Shown here one piece after another: positions 1-10,803 of a stretch of 64,000 bases of DNA. This stretch comes from Plasmodium relictum. Its lineage: Eukaryota > Apicomplexa > Aconoidasida > Haemosporida > Plasmodiidae. The notes under the pieces are model-generated. The model saw nothing but the letters and a program-made list of their open reading frames with translations. It had not been told where the DNA came from and made no database searches. Where the stretch lies: contig NC_041690.1 in assembly GCF_900005765.1 (NCBI RefSeq), positions 2,480,001-2,544,000 of the forward strand, given 5' to 3'. Each line of letters begins with the position of its first letter. Position 1 is the stretch's first letter. The translations under genes and the position numbers were made by a program.

Positions 1-338
1 ATTCCAAAAAATAGTCATATATATATATATATTATGTTTCTTTTCTAAATTTCTTTCAATAATATTATTAATATATTTCTTTCTATTTGTAAATACTTTT
101 AGAATATATTATTCATTTTGATTAAAAGAATAATTTTTAATTTTTACAAAAATTTAATTTTAATTAATACAGAAAAAAATAAAAAACGTATAATAATTAA
201 TTTAACTACTAAATATTTTATAATATGAATATTTTACATAATAAATTTTTAGATAGGAAAACATGGAAAAAATGTTATATTTAAATTATATTTATTGTAT
301 ATTAAGAATAGTAATAAATGATTATATTTTTTTAAAAC
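1..338 (-). other. Intron of SEC11 (A/T-rich, no coding seen)
   Basis: Sequence downstream (on the minus strand) of the SEC11 first-exon donor. It is almost pure A/T with a short (TA)n tract near 19-32. No stretch encodes the next SEC11 block, so it is read as intron reaching past the window edge. Confidence 0.5.
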
Positions 339-489
339 CTGTGCATATGACTAAAAGTTTCCAAATCATCAATGCATTTAGTAACAAACATGCGACATTT
401 AATACGTGTGAAATCCCATCTCTTGTATTTCTAAATGTCTTTTTAAGATCTAACAGTAAGGTGTTATATTGCTCCTTTAAGAAATCCAT
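339..489 (-). CDS. SEC11: Signal peptidase catalytic subunit SEC11, first exon only (partial)
   Basis: This is the first exon of a gene that continues beyond the left edge of the window. Translation from the ATG at 489 begins MDFLKEQYNTLLLDLKKTFR and continues through a basic stretch into a hydrophobic segment with the core LLLNALMIWKLL. This matches, from memory, the N-terminus and single membrane anchor of the 21-kDa signal peptidase (SEC11/SPC21) of Plasmodium. The exon is 50 codons plus one base and ends at a GT donor (338-337). The Ser/His catalytic region of this ER-membrane, type I signal peptidase must lie in exons to the left; I see no part of it in 1-336, which looks like intron. 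The family cleaves signal peptides from proteins entering the ER. Identification is good; the catalytic residues are not visible here. Confidence 0.85.
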
Positions 490-509
490 TTAAAATAATA
501 TATAATTAG

Positions 510-540
<31 letters not shown>

Positions 541-1736
541 ATGTATAAACTTATAACAATTTCTTTTTTATATTATTTAATAAAGATAAAAGTTTATTTA
601 AATATTATGCAAATAAAATCACATAAAATTTTTAACAAATTAAATATACTAAAAAAAAAAAAGTGATACATAAATTATAGCTTTCAATTTTTTATATTTT
701 CAACAATTTTTTTTTTTCCTTTTTTTTTTTTCTAGGTAAAAGCCAAATTATCAGACTATCTTTGTATTGTGTAATAAATATTTTTAATAAAAATCTATTT
801 AAATATTTATTTATTTAATTTTTTTTTTTTTAGGAACTCACTGTTTTAAAATTTATCGTATATTAATTTTATTTTTAATTATCAATGTAAATTTTGTTTA
901 TAAGAGGATTATAAAAAATAGCATAACTATGTGTATATATAACAATTGTGATTTTTTTTTTTTTTTGTATTTTAGTAATTTAATTAAAAGATTATATAAA
1001 TTTTGAAAAAATATTCACATAATACTGAAATACTTATTAAATAATTATTACATTTTAATCTTAAAAATATATAAAAGTTATAAAATTGTACTGATTTATT
1101 TATAAATATGTAAAGTGTTATTATAAATGAATTAATATGTATAAATACCGTATATATTAGCCTTAAAAAAAACAAGAAAAAAAAATTGAAGAGATATATA
1201 ATTCCTTTTTTTATCTCTTTTGTATATCGTAAAAAAAAAAAAATGATAAAAATTACTAAATATTTTTTAATATAATTAAAAAATAAAAATAAGTAAATAC
1301 TAAAGATAAAATTATTATAATAAAAATCATTGACTAATAAGAACAGATCTTTTTTTGACAATTAAAAATTTAACATAATTTTCAAAAATATTTATAATGA
1401 AATATATTTATTCGTTTTACTATATTTAAATAAAGTCAAATTTACAAAAAAAAAAAATAAATAAATAAAAGTATAAATTTTTAGTTAGAACTATTTTCTT
1501 TTTCTTTTTTTTTAATCTATATACTATTCAGGGCATGTAGAGCAGCAATATCAATTAAATGTGCAAATAAATAATTTAAAAAAAAAATAATCATATTTTC
1601 CTATAAACCAGACGTATGCACAATTTATACTAAAAATATATTAATATATACTCTCGAGTATTATTTATTTTATAAAATCAATAATATAGAAGAAACATTT
1701 TTTTTAATCTTCGAAGCTCCTAAAACTTTTTAACTA
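490..1736. other. Intergenic, SEC11 upstream region and 3' side of the orphan gene
   Basis: No gene is supported. The stretch holds the SEC11 promoter side and the 3' flank of the next minus-strand gene. Two places on the plus strand look like splice acceptors followed by slightly less A/T-rich sequence (about 736-772 and 833-865). A less A/T-rich patch also lies at about 1528-1625. None gives a convincing protein or a recognisable structural RNA. Confidence 0.5.
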
Positions 1737-3041
1737 TTACTTTTCTATATCTTCATTAATTTTTATATTATCATCAAGTGAAAAATATATATCTTCCTTT
1801 TTTAATTTTAAACTATTGGGAAAAACTTGCTCTTCTGTAGCAATTGATTTAATAAAAAATTTTTTTTCTAATTTGCAATGTATCGGTTTAATATTTTGTT
1901 CTGAAATTTCAATTAAATAATTAATTTCGTTATCCTCTTCTAAAATATATGGCTTTTGATTGATAAAAAAAATTAATTTCCCATCCTCATATTCTACAAT
2001 AAAAGAGTTTGTTTCTAAATATTTTAAATTATTACATAAATCTTTCATATTTGCATTTGATTCATTACTTGAAACACTCATTATATCACTACTTTCAACT
2101 TCATATTTTTCATATAAATCTTCTAAATTAGTTAAATCAGACATACTATCATTAAAATTAGATTCTTCATCTGTTGAAAATTGTTTTTTCATTTCACCTA
2201 ATTTATTTAATCTAGAAGAAAAGGAATTTAAATTTTCTTCCTTAGTTTCAACATCGTTTTTTTTATTCGTATCTTTTTCATCATTGTTGTTAAATATCTT
2301 ATTTTCATTTTCCTTCTTACCTGAATATTCAGTTTCGTTATCTACAAAAATTTTTTTTTCATTTGCATTTATCTTGCTACCAGTATTTGTTTCATTATTA
2401 TTATTATTATTATTAAAATTATTATCATTGCTGCTAAAAAAATTATCTAAGTTTTCTTTATCTTTTATATTTTTTTCAAATTTTTTTTTATTATATATTT
2501 CTTCATCAAAGTACCATGATATAATAGAACTTTTATTTTTGTTGAAAAGTTCCATTTCACTTTCTTCTTGTTCTTGTTCATCTTTATATATATATTTTTT
2601 TTTTTTTTTTATTTGGGAACATACATCAATGAATTTTGGTAATTTCAATGAATAGCATGTGTTATCTAGATTTATAGTTCTCCTTTTTTTATAATGTATA
2701 ACAATAGTTGATTCCATTTCATTATTTATTTCATTTAATTTTGTTTCTTTTTTAATTTGTTCATTTTTGTTATTTTTAATTTCAGATTCTTTTTCTTTTT
2801 TTGATTCAACTGAAATAGTACCATCAAAAAACGATGATTTAGTATTAGCTTCACAATTTTCTTCCTATATAAATATAAAAAATATACATTTGTGAATTTA
2901 TTTATACTATTAGCAAATATAATATACAATTACTATCCTATTATACATTCATTTTTTCTTTTTAAAACACAAAAAGTTCATTTCTTAAAAAAAATATGTT
3001 AGAAATATATATAATATATATTAATTTTACTCTCTTACCAT
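1737..3041 (-). CDS. Conserved Plasmodium-type protein of unknown function, ATG-only first exon
   Basis: The main exon runs 2864 down to 1737 and is open throughout. It extends 49 codons upstream of the first internal Met, to an acceptor at 2866-2865. The first ATG that joins in frame lies at 3041-3039 and is followed at once by a consensus donor (GTAAGAG), so exon 1 would be only the ATG. The joined protein is 376 residues, acidic and Asn/Glu/Lys-rich in the middle, with Asn runs near 2395-2412. The last ~90 residues are less biased and hold alternating hydrophobic and charged segments (VEYEDGKLIFFINQKPYILE), which may be a small folded domain. I recognise no family. It has no signal peptide or membrane segment and is divergently arranged with the helicase gene. 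Coding status is firm; the start model is an inference from phase and splice signals. Confidence 0.75.
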
Positions 3042-3772
3042 TATATTTATATAAATTTTATACTTTTGTTTGTTTTTTTGTTTTTTTTTATTTTATATAC
3101 ATTTCTGTAGTTTCGTAAAAAAGATAGATACTAAAAAATTATATTTATTTATATGTTTTCTTCATTAGAATGTTTCTTTTATGTATGTAAAAAATAGAAA
3201 AATAAATTTTTTTTTTTGAATTGTTTTTTTTTTTAATTTTATCTTTCGTTTCATTTTTTTGGCGAATATTTATTTTGAAAATTTTTTTTTGAAAAATTTT
3301 TTTAATATTAAAATATTATATACACATGTATATACAATTACATTAAATTAAAAAAATCAATATTAAAATTTACAATGTTTTAACATATATTACATTATGT
3401 CTTCTATTAAAGAAAAATTTTAATATAAAATAGAAAAATATAAAAAAAAGAAAAATAATAAAATTTAAAATGTTGTAGGCAACTAAGTAAACAAAGCAAT
3501 ATTTTTAAATAATTAAAAGCTAAATAAATATATAATCATATAATTAAAAATGTAATTAAATAAATAACTTAATAATAATCAGATAAATTAACATGAAATT
3601 ATAATTATTAGTTACAATAATTAATAATACAGTCACTAAAATTATTCTATTAAATAAAGATTTAAAAAAGAAATATATAATAATTAGGATGCAACATTTT
3701 TATATAAGTTTAAATAAATTATAAAGAAACTATTTTCCTTTTTTTTTTTTTTAACTTTTTTATGAAACAGTA
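3042..3772. other. Divergent intergenic region
   Basis: Shared upstream region of the minus-strand orphan gene and the plus-strand helicase gene. It is A/T homopolymer-rich, with no coding or RNA gene seen. It presumably holds both promoters. Confidence 0.5.
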
Positions 3773-4206
3773 ATGTTTTCAAACAAAAATACAAAAAAAG
3801 AAAAAAAAGTGAATCCATTAGTTTGTCAAAGAAGGTTGAAAAAAAATAATAATAATAAAAAAGAAAATTAATATATTTTTTTTTTTTTAATAATGTTACG
3901 GATGTTTAAAATACTTGTGTAATATATTCAACTAATTTGATAAAATTGTTAATTACTTTTATGCATCCAATTTTATTATTATTTTTTTTTTTATGACTGA
4001 TATGTAACAACATCATTGTGTATATATATGTATATTACATTTTTATAATAATTACTATTTTTTTATTTCATTTTTAATTTTTTTGATAAATTAATTATCA
4101 CAACTATCATATTTCAGATTAGGAATTTTTAAAAAAAAAATTTACAAAAATAGTAAACAGTTAATTTATGTTTCATTATCTGGATATATTTATACTGATG
4201 TTGGCA

Positions 4207-4247
<41 letters not shown>

Positions 4248-7200
4248 AAAAAATATAATTTTTAAAAAATAAAATTACTACATTTTCTTTTTCCTTTTTA
4301 ATTAGAATACGCATAAAGAAATAGTTGAATTTGATAACAATATTCTTAACGAATTAAATATATCAAGTAAAATGAAGATATATTCAAAATTATAAAAAAA
4401 AATAATTAAATATTAATTTTTTTTTTTTTATTATTTAACTCTTAATAGAGACAGGAAGAAATTCTTCAATAAATAATATAAAATTATTTTACAACAAAGT
4501 AAATAAAACTAAAATTATTGAGAAAACTCTTAACTATGAAGAAAATAAATTCGAATATTATTGCATACCCATTCCTATCATACAGTATACTTTTCAAATA
4601 TTTATATATATATATTTAAACGATAAATATATATATTTATGTATATAAATTTTTGTAGAGAATACAATAATATAGGAATATATGAATTATATAAAGAACA
4701 AATTGAATGTTTAAAAAACATATTTGTAAATGAAGAAATTGAAAATAACTTGAAAAATAAAAATAATGAAGAATTTTCTGTTCCTAGAAAAAATGAAAAT
4801 GTAAATTTTATATTAGATTCAGATTTTTTTCTACCTTTAGAGAAATCTGAAATAAAGGATATTAAATGTTTATACTTTAAAGATAATAAAGCAAATGAAA
4901 GTTTTAGTGATAAATCGAACGAATATAAAAATTATACTTGTAACAATAATACATTTTATAAAAATTTTTTATTTAATATACCAACAGGTATGGGTAAGAC
5001 AATAATTTATGATATTTTAATTATTAGATCTATCTTATATAAAGGATATAGAATAGTTTTAACTTTGCCAACAGTATCATTAATTAATGAAAAAAGTGAT
5101 TATTATGAAAAGTTACTTGGAAAAAATACTGTATCATTAAATATAAAGAAATTTAATAGTTTAAATTTTACTGGATATTCATATAATATATCAACAGATA
5201 TTGCCTTGTGTACATATGAACAAGCAAATATTATAATAAATATAATTATTAAGAATAATTTAAAATGCAATTACATATTTATTATTGATGAAATTCATTA
5301 CATAAATGATATGCATAGAGGATTTCTCATTGAAACGTTATTAACTAAAATTAAGTTCATTCAAAAAAATTATGAAAACCTTTTTTATATAAGAACATAT
5401 GGTTTCTCAGCAACACTATCAAATATCGATCAGGTATTTTATTATCATCCTTTTTTTATATGTATTTTAATTTTTTTTTTTATAATAATTTACATATACA
5501 AAATAATCCTATATAATTTAAAATATTTAAATTTGAATTTTTTTCTTTTTTTTTAGTTAGGGGACTGGTTAAATGCTAAAGTATATGTAAGTAAAGAGAA
5601 ATTACAAAAAATAAAATATCTTTATAAAATAAAAAATGTAATTTATAAAGATATAAATATAAATGAAATTGAAAGAAAATTAGATAATCCAGTTTTACTT
5701 GATCCAGATCATTTAGTTTATTTAGTAAGTGAAGAATTAATTTTAAAAAGGAATGTTTTAATATTTTGCCCTACTAGAGATAAAACTGAAAAGATTGCTT
5801 TGTTCATAAGTAATATAATACCTTATTACTTAAAGAATAAAAGTTATAACATGAATAATGAATTACTGGATAAAAGAATATATTTGATAAATGAATTAAA
5901 AAAATTAGATATAAAAACAGAAAATTTAGAAAAATTAATTTTAAATGGGATTTTTTATCATCATTCTCAACTGAATAAAAATGAAAAAGAAATTATTGAA
6001 AATTCTTTTAAAAACAACATTCTATTTTGCTTATGTTGCACAACTACTTTATCAGTAGGAGTTAATCTTAATGTTCATACGATAATTATTAGGAGTTTAA
6101 GATTAGGCAATAATTTTTTAACAAAAGATCAAATTACTCAAATGGCTGGTAGATGTGGAAGGATAAAAAAAGTACTAGAAAAAAAAAATATTGATATGAG
6201 TAATTATATTGATAATGAAATTTATGAATGTAAAACAAAAGATTTAAGTAATAATAGAAATGATTATTCTATCTATGACTATGATCAGGATTGTGATGGG
6301 AAGGTTATCATTTTTTTAAATCACTGTGATAAGAATTATTTAGAAAAGATATTTAATCATAATTTTGAAATGTATAGACTAGAAACGAAATTAAATAATT
6401 TTAATTTATGTAAATTTATATTAGAATTTATACATTTAGACTTAATTAAAACAAAAAAAGATATGTTTGATTTACTTTTCTTTTATACACTTAAATTTTT
6501 TAAAATTGAAAATAGACGTGATAAAGAAAAAATTATGCAAGAAATAAGACAAGCATTTCAATATTTATTTGAAAATAAATTAATTACAATACCTTATGAA
6601 AAGGAACAGAGTTACTACCATTACTTATTTGCAAAACTTTATAATTTAAATTTATATCAAATGAGTAACTTTTTTAATTTTCACCTTTTAAATCAAACTG
6701 TTAATGTTAATATACTAATGAATTGTGATCTAACACAAAAAAAAGAATTTTTCAGAAAATTAATTGAGAATTATAAGTATATAGAAACTAAAAAAGAAGA
6801 AAAACATTTTTTTACACTTCCATTTATAACAATTTTATTAATTTTTGAAGATAAGAAATTAAACAAAAATTTATTTCAAAATTTATTCGTTCAATTAATA
6901 AAATATTTATTTATTATTAATATAAATAATGATCAATGTAACTTCTATGTATATGATATTTTAAACGAAGAAGATAACATTTCATGCACTGAATTATCTT
7001 CTTGTTTTTATTCCATCTTTAATGTTTTTGATTTTATTTTCAGTTATTCCTTAATTCAATTTATATACATAAAAGGTACACACAATGAATATCCTTTACA
7101 AATATTATTTCTTATTGAGTTATATATTAATATAAATATGTTTTTTTTTTTTTTTTTTTTTTTTAAAGGATTTCCCACAGATAGTTTATTAATGATTTTT

Positions 7201-7989
7201 GTTTTTTGTATGAATTCAGAAATCTCTTTGAAAATCCATTTTGATATATATGAAGAAATATTAAAATCAAATGATAACATAAATAAGATTTTTCAGTATT
7301 TTGGTTTACACAATATAAAATTACAAAAGTTTAAATTAAAAAAAATGGATGATCTTTACGATACTTCACTGAAATTTTTAAAGGGGGAGTAAGAAAAAAA
7401 AAAGAAAAATATATTAAAAGTAAAATAACATTTCTTATCAAAAACAAAGTACATATATTTTTTAATTCTATTTTTGTTAGAATAAACATAGATAAAATAT
7501 ATGAAAATTTAGAATGGATAAAAATAAAAAGATTTTATTTTTCTTTAATTGTTTATGATTTGTTCAACGAAGATTTAAATGCCATATCTAATAAGTATTA
7601 AAAAAAAAAAAAAAAATGAGTAATTTTTAATTGTTTAAATATAATTTATTTAATCTAATTTTATTTTAATATATGTTACTCATTAACGAGACAATACTAT
7701 AATTACTTTATTTTATTTTTAGATACAGATTAAAAACAAAAGAAATAAAAAATTTATATATTGAAAGTTGTCATATTCTTTCTTTTAATTATAAAATTTT
7801 GAGGAATTTTAAAAATTCTTTGTAAATAAAAAAAAAAAAAATAGACAAAGTTACTAAAAAAAAAATGAAACAGAAAAATTATAAAATTTCAATATTATAT
7901 CTTTTTTTTTTTTTAGGGACATTTTTTGTATTGTTTTAGAAAATTTACTATTGAAAATGAAATCAAAAAATTTTCTTTTTAATTTTTAA
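3773..7989 (+). CDS. Superfamily 2 helicase of the HELQ / DNA polymerase theta helicase type
   Basis: Hand-built model: exons 3773-3808 (uncertain), 4306-4366, 4449-4584, 4659-5433, 5557-7075, 7169-7388, 7481-7594, 7723-7821 and 7917-7989, giving 1010 residues. Visible motifs are a Q-motif-like segment (GIYELYKEQIECL, ~84-96), Walker A GMGKT (188-192), DEIH box (288-291), SAT (328-330), motif V around TLSVGVNL (~500-507) and motif VI QMAGRCGR (531-538), followed by a helical C-terminal half. This order and the QMAGRCGR motif point to the Ski2-like HELQ/POLQ helicases, which unwind or anneal DNA at stalled forks and breaks. No family A polymerase domain follows, so it is helicase-only here. 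Intron 7076-7168 is 93 bases with no stop, so reading through it is possible. The first exon is chosen only because it restores phase; a donor at 3821 is an alternative. Likely nuclear. Confidence 0.85.
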
Positions 7990-8660
7990 TTCTTTTTTTT
8001 TTTTTTTTTGTTATTTTTATGTAATTAAGTATATAATGTGATTCAGATGTATAACATTAATTTACCTACTTTTAGTTACATAAATTCCTTCATTTTATTT
8101 TTTTATTAATCTTAATTTTAAATTAAAGGATTATGTCATAATTCATTTTTAAAACAACAATTTAATAAGTTTTATTTATAATCATAAATTTATTTGCCAA
8201 TAAATTCGTTTGATACTTAATTTTTATTTTTTTTTATGATTTATGAAAAAATATTTGAAAACGCAGATTGTTTTAAATCTCTAAGCTGTTGTTAAAAAGG
8301 AGAAAAAACAGATAAAGGAACTTTTAAAATTCAACATAAATTTTCTTTTAAAAAATTAAAAATGAATGCATATCATTAGAATAATTCAACAAATATTTAA
8401 TTTTTTTTTTTTTTTTTTTTTTTTTTTGTTGTAAAATTTGATTTATTTAAATGTTATTTACAAAAAATAAAATAAAAATATATAAAAATTTTATTTTTTA
8501 TAATGTAAATATTAATTCTGTTTTATTTTTAATGGTAGAATCCTTTAAGAAGATGGTACACATTTTTTCATAACGACTTTATTTCCTTGTTTTACAACTT
8601 TTGCCTTTTAAGATAAAAAAAAAAAAAAAATTAGTAAATACCTTTATAATATACACAAAA
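7990..8660. other. Intergenic region
   Basis: Between the end of the helicase gene and the pseudokinase start. It contains a long T run around 8401-8427 and no coding signal. Confidence 0.5.
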
Positions 8661-10175
8661 ATGAGCAAATGGAATTTTTTAAGAAGCAAAATAATATGGC
8701 CTCAAGAATTTTGTTATGTGATTGAAAATGAAGGTTATGAAAATAAATTTGGTTATAGTTATATTGTAAAATATAATGGAAACATAGTTCATAAAAATTT
8801 AAAAAGGAATTTAAATAATATAGAAAAATTATTAAATATTACTAATGATATATGCATGGATATAGAAGAGGAAAACAATCGCCATGATTCAGATGATTTA
8901 GAATATGATATAGACGCTGCTTTCAGTGAAATGAATAAAGGCAATCAAATAATGCTAAGATTAAATGATAAAAAAGAATTTCTTCAAGATAAAATTTCAA
9001 AAGTAAATACGATTAATGAAAGATTTGATATAATAATAAAAAACGAACCAACTTTTATATTTCGCTTAGATTGGCCATTTCTTGATGTTGAAAGTAATTA
9101 TTTAACTGAACACTTAAAAAGAGAGTTCTTTAAAGAAAATATGATGAAAAAAAAAAAAAAAAAAAGTAAAAATAATAAAACAAGTGAAGAAATAAAGTAC
9201 AAAACTTATCTATACAATATAAAAATAATGGAAAGTGAAGAAAGTATAATTGAAAATAGAGAGTTTTTCCATTGTGAATCAAATATTGAAAATTTAAAAA
9301 TATATACAATTATTAATGAAGGAAAGAACATTAAAAACATATTATATGAATATAAAGAATATTGTAAAAATACATATGTTTATGAAGAAGACGAAAGTGC
9401 AAATGAAAAAGAAAATGAAAATGAAAAAAAAAAAGAGAAGGAAATTTGTTATGAAAAATTAAGTATTCTACCTTATAGTGATATTATTTTATTAAAAAAA
9501 AGATATTTTGATAAAGAAATTAATATAGCTGGATTTTTAACTCCTTTTATTCTAAGTGGTAATATAAAGAATATGATTCAAAACATCGATCAGTATTTAA
9601 AATATGAATTTGATAGCAAAATGATTTATAAAAATTTGTGCAATATCATAAAACTAATGGATTACTTAGAAAATCACAATATAATACATGGTAACATAAA
9701 ACCAACTAATCTGTTCATTAGTAATGATGGCTACAATTTATTAATAGGAAACTTTATTCCTAAAATAAAGCTAGTAAATTTTTATTTTCATGTCATACAT
9801 AAAAAAAAAAAAACTCCAAAATATATTTCTCCTGAACTCCTTTTTTATTTAAATAAAAAAATTGAGATTGTAAAAACAAAAAAAAAAAAAATCAAACATA
9901 TAGAAAAATATTTTATCAAAAATGATATTTTCTGCCTAGGGTTATGCTTTTATTATATTTTAACTATGAAAGAGGATATAATAAATTATATTGATTCCGA
10001 ACAAATCTTTCAATTTAAAGTAGAAAATCTTCAAAAATATATAACAAAACCTAAATTATTTTTTCTTTTAAAAGATATGTTAACTTATAATCATAAGCAC
10101 AGGCCTTCATGGTCTACTTTATTAAAATTAATTAATGATAGTAAAAAAAAAAAAAAAAATGATGAAACTAATTAA
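8661..10175 (+). CDS. Protein kinase-like protein, probably a pseudokinase
   Basis: A 504-residue single-exon protein. I start at the ATG at 8661 (MSKWNFLRSK); the frame is open further upstream but has no ATG there. The C-terminal half follows the protein kinase fold: a hinge-like FLTPFILSGNI (~292-302), a helix ending in DYLENHNIIHGNIKPTNLF (~334-352), then IGNF, SPEL (390-393) and a helix-F-like NDIFCLGLCFYYIL (~421-434). The catalytic loop reads HGNIKPTN instead of HRDxKxxN, so the Asp that acts as base is missing. The DFG position reads IGNF, so the metal-binding Asp is also missing. No clear Gly-rich loop or beta-3 Lys is seen. A Lys run (~163-168) and a Glu/Asn-rich insert (~241-261) interrupt the N-lobe. 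The role would be scaffold or allosteric. The exact kinase group is unknown. Confidence 0.7.
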   Translation: MSKWNFLRSKIIWPQEFCYVIENEGYENKFGYSYIVKYNGNIVHKNLKRNLNNIEKLLNITNDICMDIEEENNRHDSDDLEYDIDAAFSEMNKGNQIMLRLNDKKEFLQDKISKVNTINERFDIIIKNEPTFIFRLDWPFLDVESNYLTEHLKREFFKENMMKKKKKKSKNNKTSEEIKYKTYLYNIKIMESEESIIENREFFHCESNIENLKIYTIINEGKNIKNILYEYKEYCKNTYVYEEDESANEKENENEKKKEKEICYEKLSILPYSDIILLKKRYFDKEINIAGFLTPFILSGNIKNMIQNIDQYLKYEFDSKMIYKNLCNIIKLMDYLENHNIIHGNIKPTNLFISNDGYNLLIGNFIPKIKLVNFYFHVIHKKKKTPKYISPELLFYLNKKIEIVKTKKKKIKHIEKYFIKNDIFCLGLCFYYILTMKEDIINYIDSEQIFQFKVENLQKYITKPKLFFLLKDMLTYNHKHRPSWSTLLKLINDSKKKKKNDETN

Positions 10176-10803
10176 AAAAAAAAATTAATTTAATTGAATA
10201 TTCTTTAAATCATATTTTTTTTAAAAAAAAATACTTGCAAATATATGTAGATGTTATATATTCTCCATTCTTTTATATTTTGTTTTTCTTAAAACATAAA
10301 GCTCAAATTTAAAATAACTTCAGTTATATGTAGTTTAATTATTATAAAATAGCTTAATTTTGTTATGCAAATATAGTTTCAAATAGTATATTTTTTAAAA
10401 CAAACGTATTATATATAAATTTTTTTTTTTTTTTTTTTTTTTCATCTAAAAATTTAAACAAAATAAATATTAATTAGGTGGTAATGTGAAAAACTTTTAT
10501 ATATCACATTTGTGTATTAGTTAAATGCTATTAAAAATTATTAACAAACATATATAATAATTAAAAACAAAATAAAATATGATTTTTTTTTTTTTTTTTT
10601 TTTCATTTGTTATATATATAAATGTATTTACATTAAAAACATAATTTGCAATAATAATATTTTATTTAAAATATATTTATGCATATATATATGTGTTTGA
10701 AACCTTTTAATTCATATATTTGTTAATACTAATATGGAAACTTTTGTTTTTTTTTCTTCATTGTTTTTAATATTCTTTATGATTCATTTTAGTTTACTTC
10801 TCA
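10176..10803. other. Intergenic region between convergent genes
   Basis: 3' flanks of the pseudokinase (+) and RNA-binding protein (-). Long T runs occur near 10421-10442 and 10584-10603. No gene is seen. Confidence 0.5.

Noticed and set aside
263-493. 76-codon plus-strand open frame
   Set aside because: It is antisense to the SEC11 first exon, which has the recognisable protein and a proper donor.
1520-1630. Less A/T-rich patch considered as a small RNA gene
   Set aside because: No tRNA arms, no paired C and D boxes and no H/ACA layout could be found.
1960-2655. 231-codon plus-strand frame rich in Ser/Phe/Leu
   Set aside because: Antisense to the orphan gene; the composition is the complement of Glu/Lys/Asn codons.
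7056-7168. In-frame read-through of the helicase intron at 7076-7168
   Set aside because: The segment encodes a Phe run from a T tract and has GT and AG ends, so it is read as an intron whose length happens to be a multiple of three.
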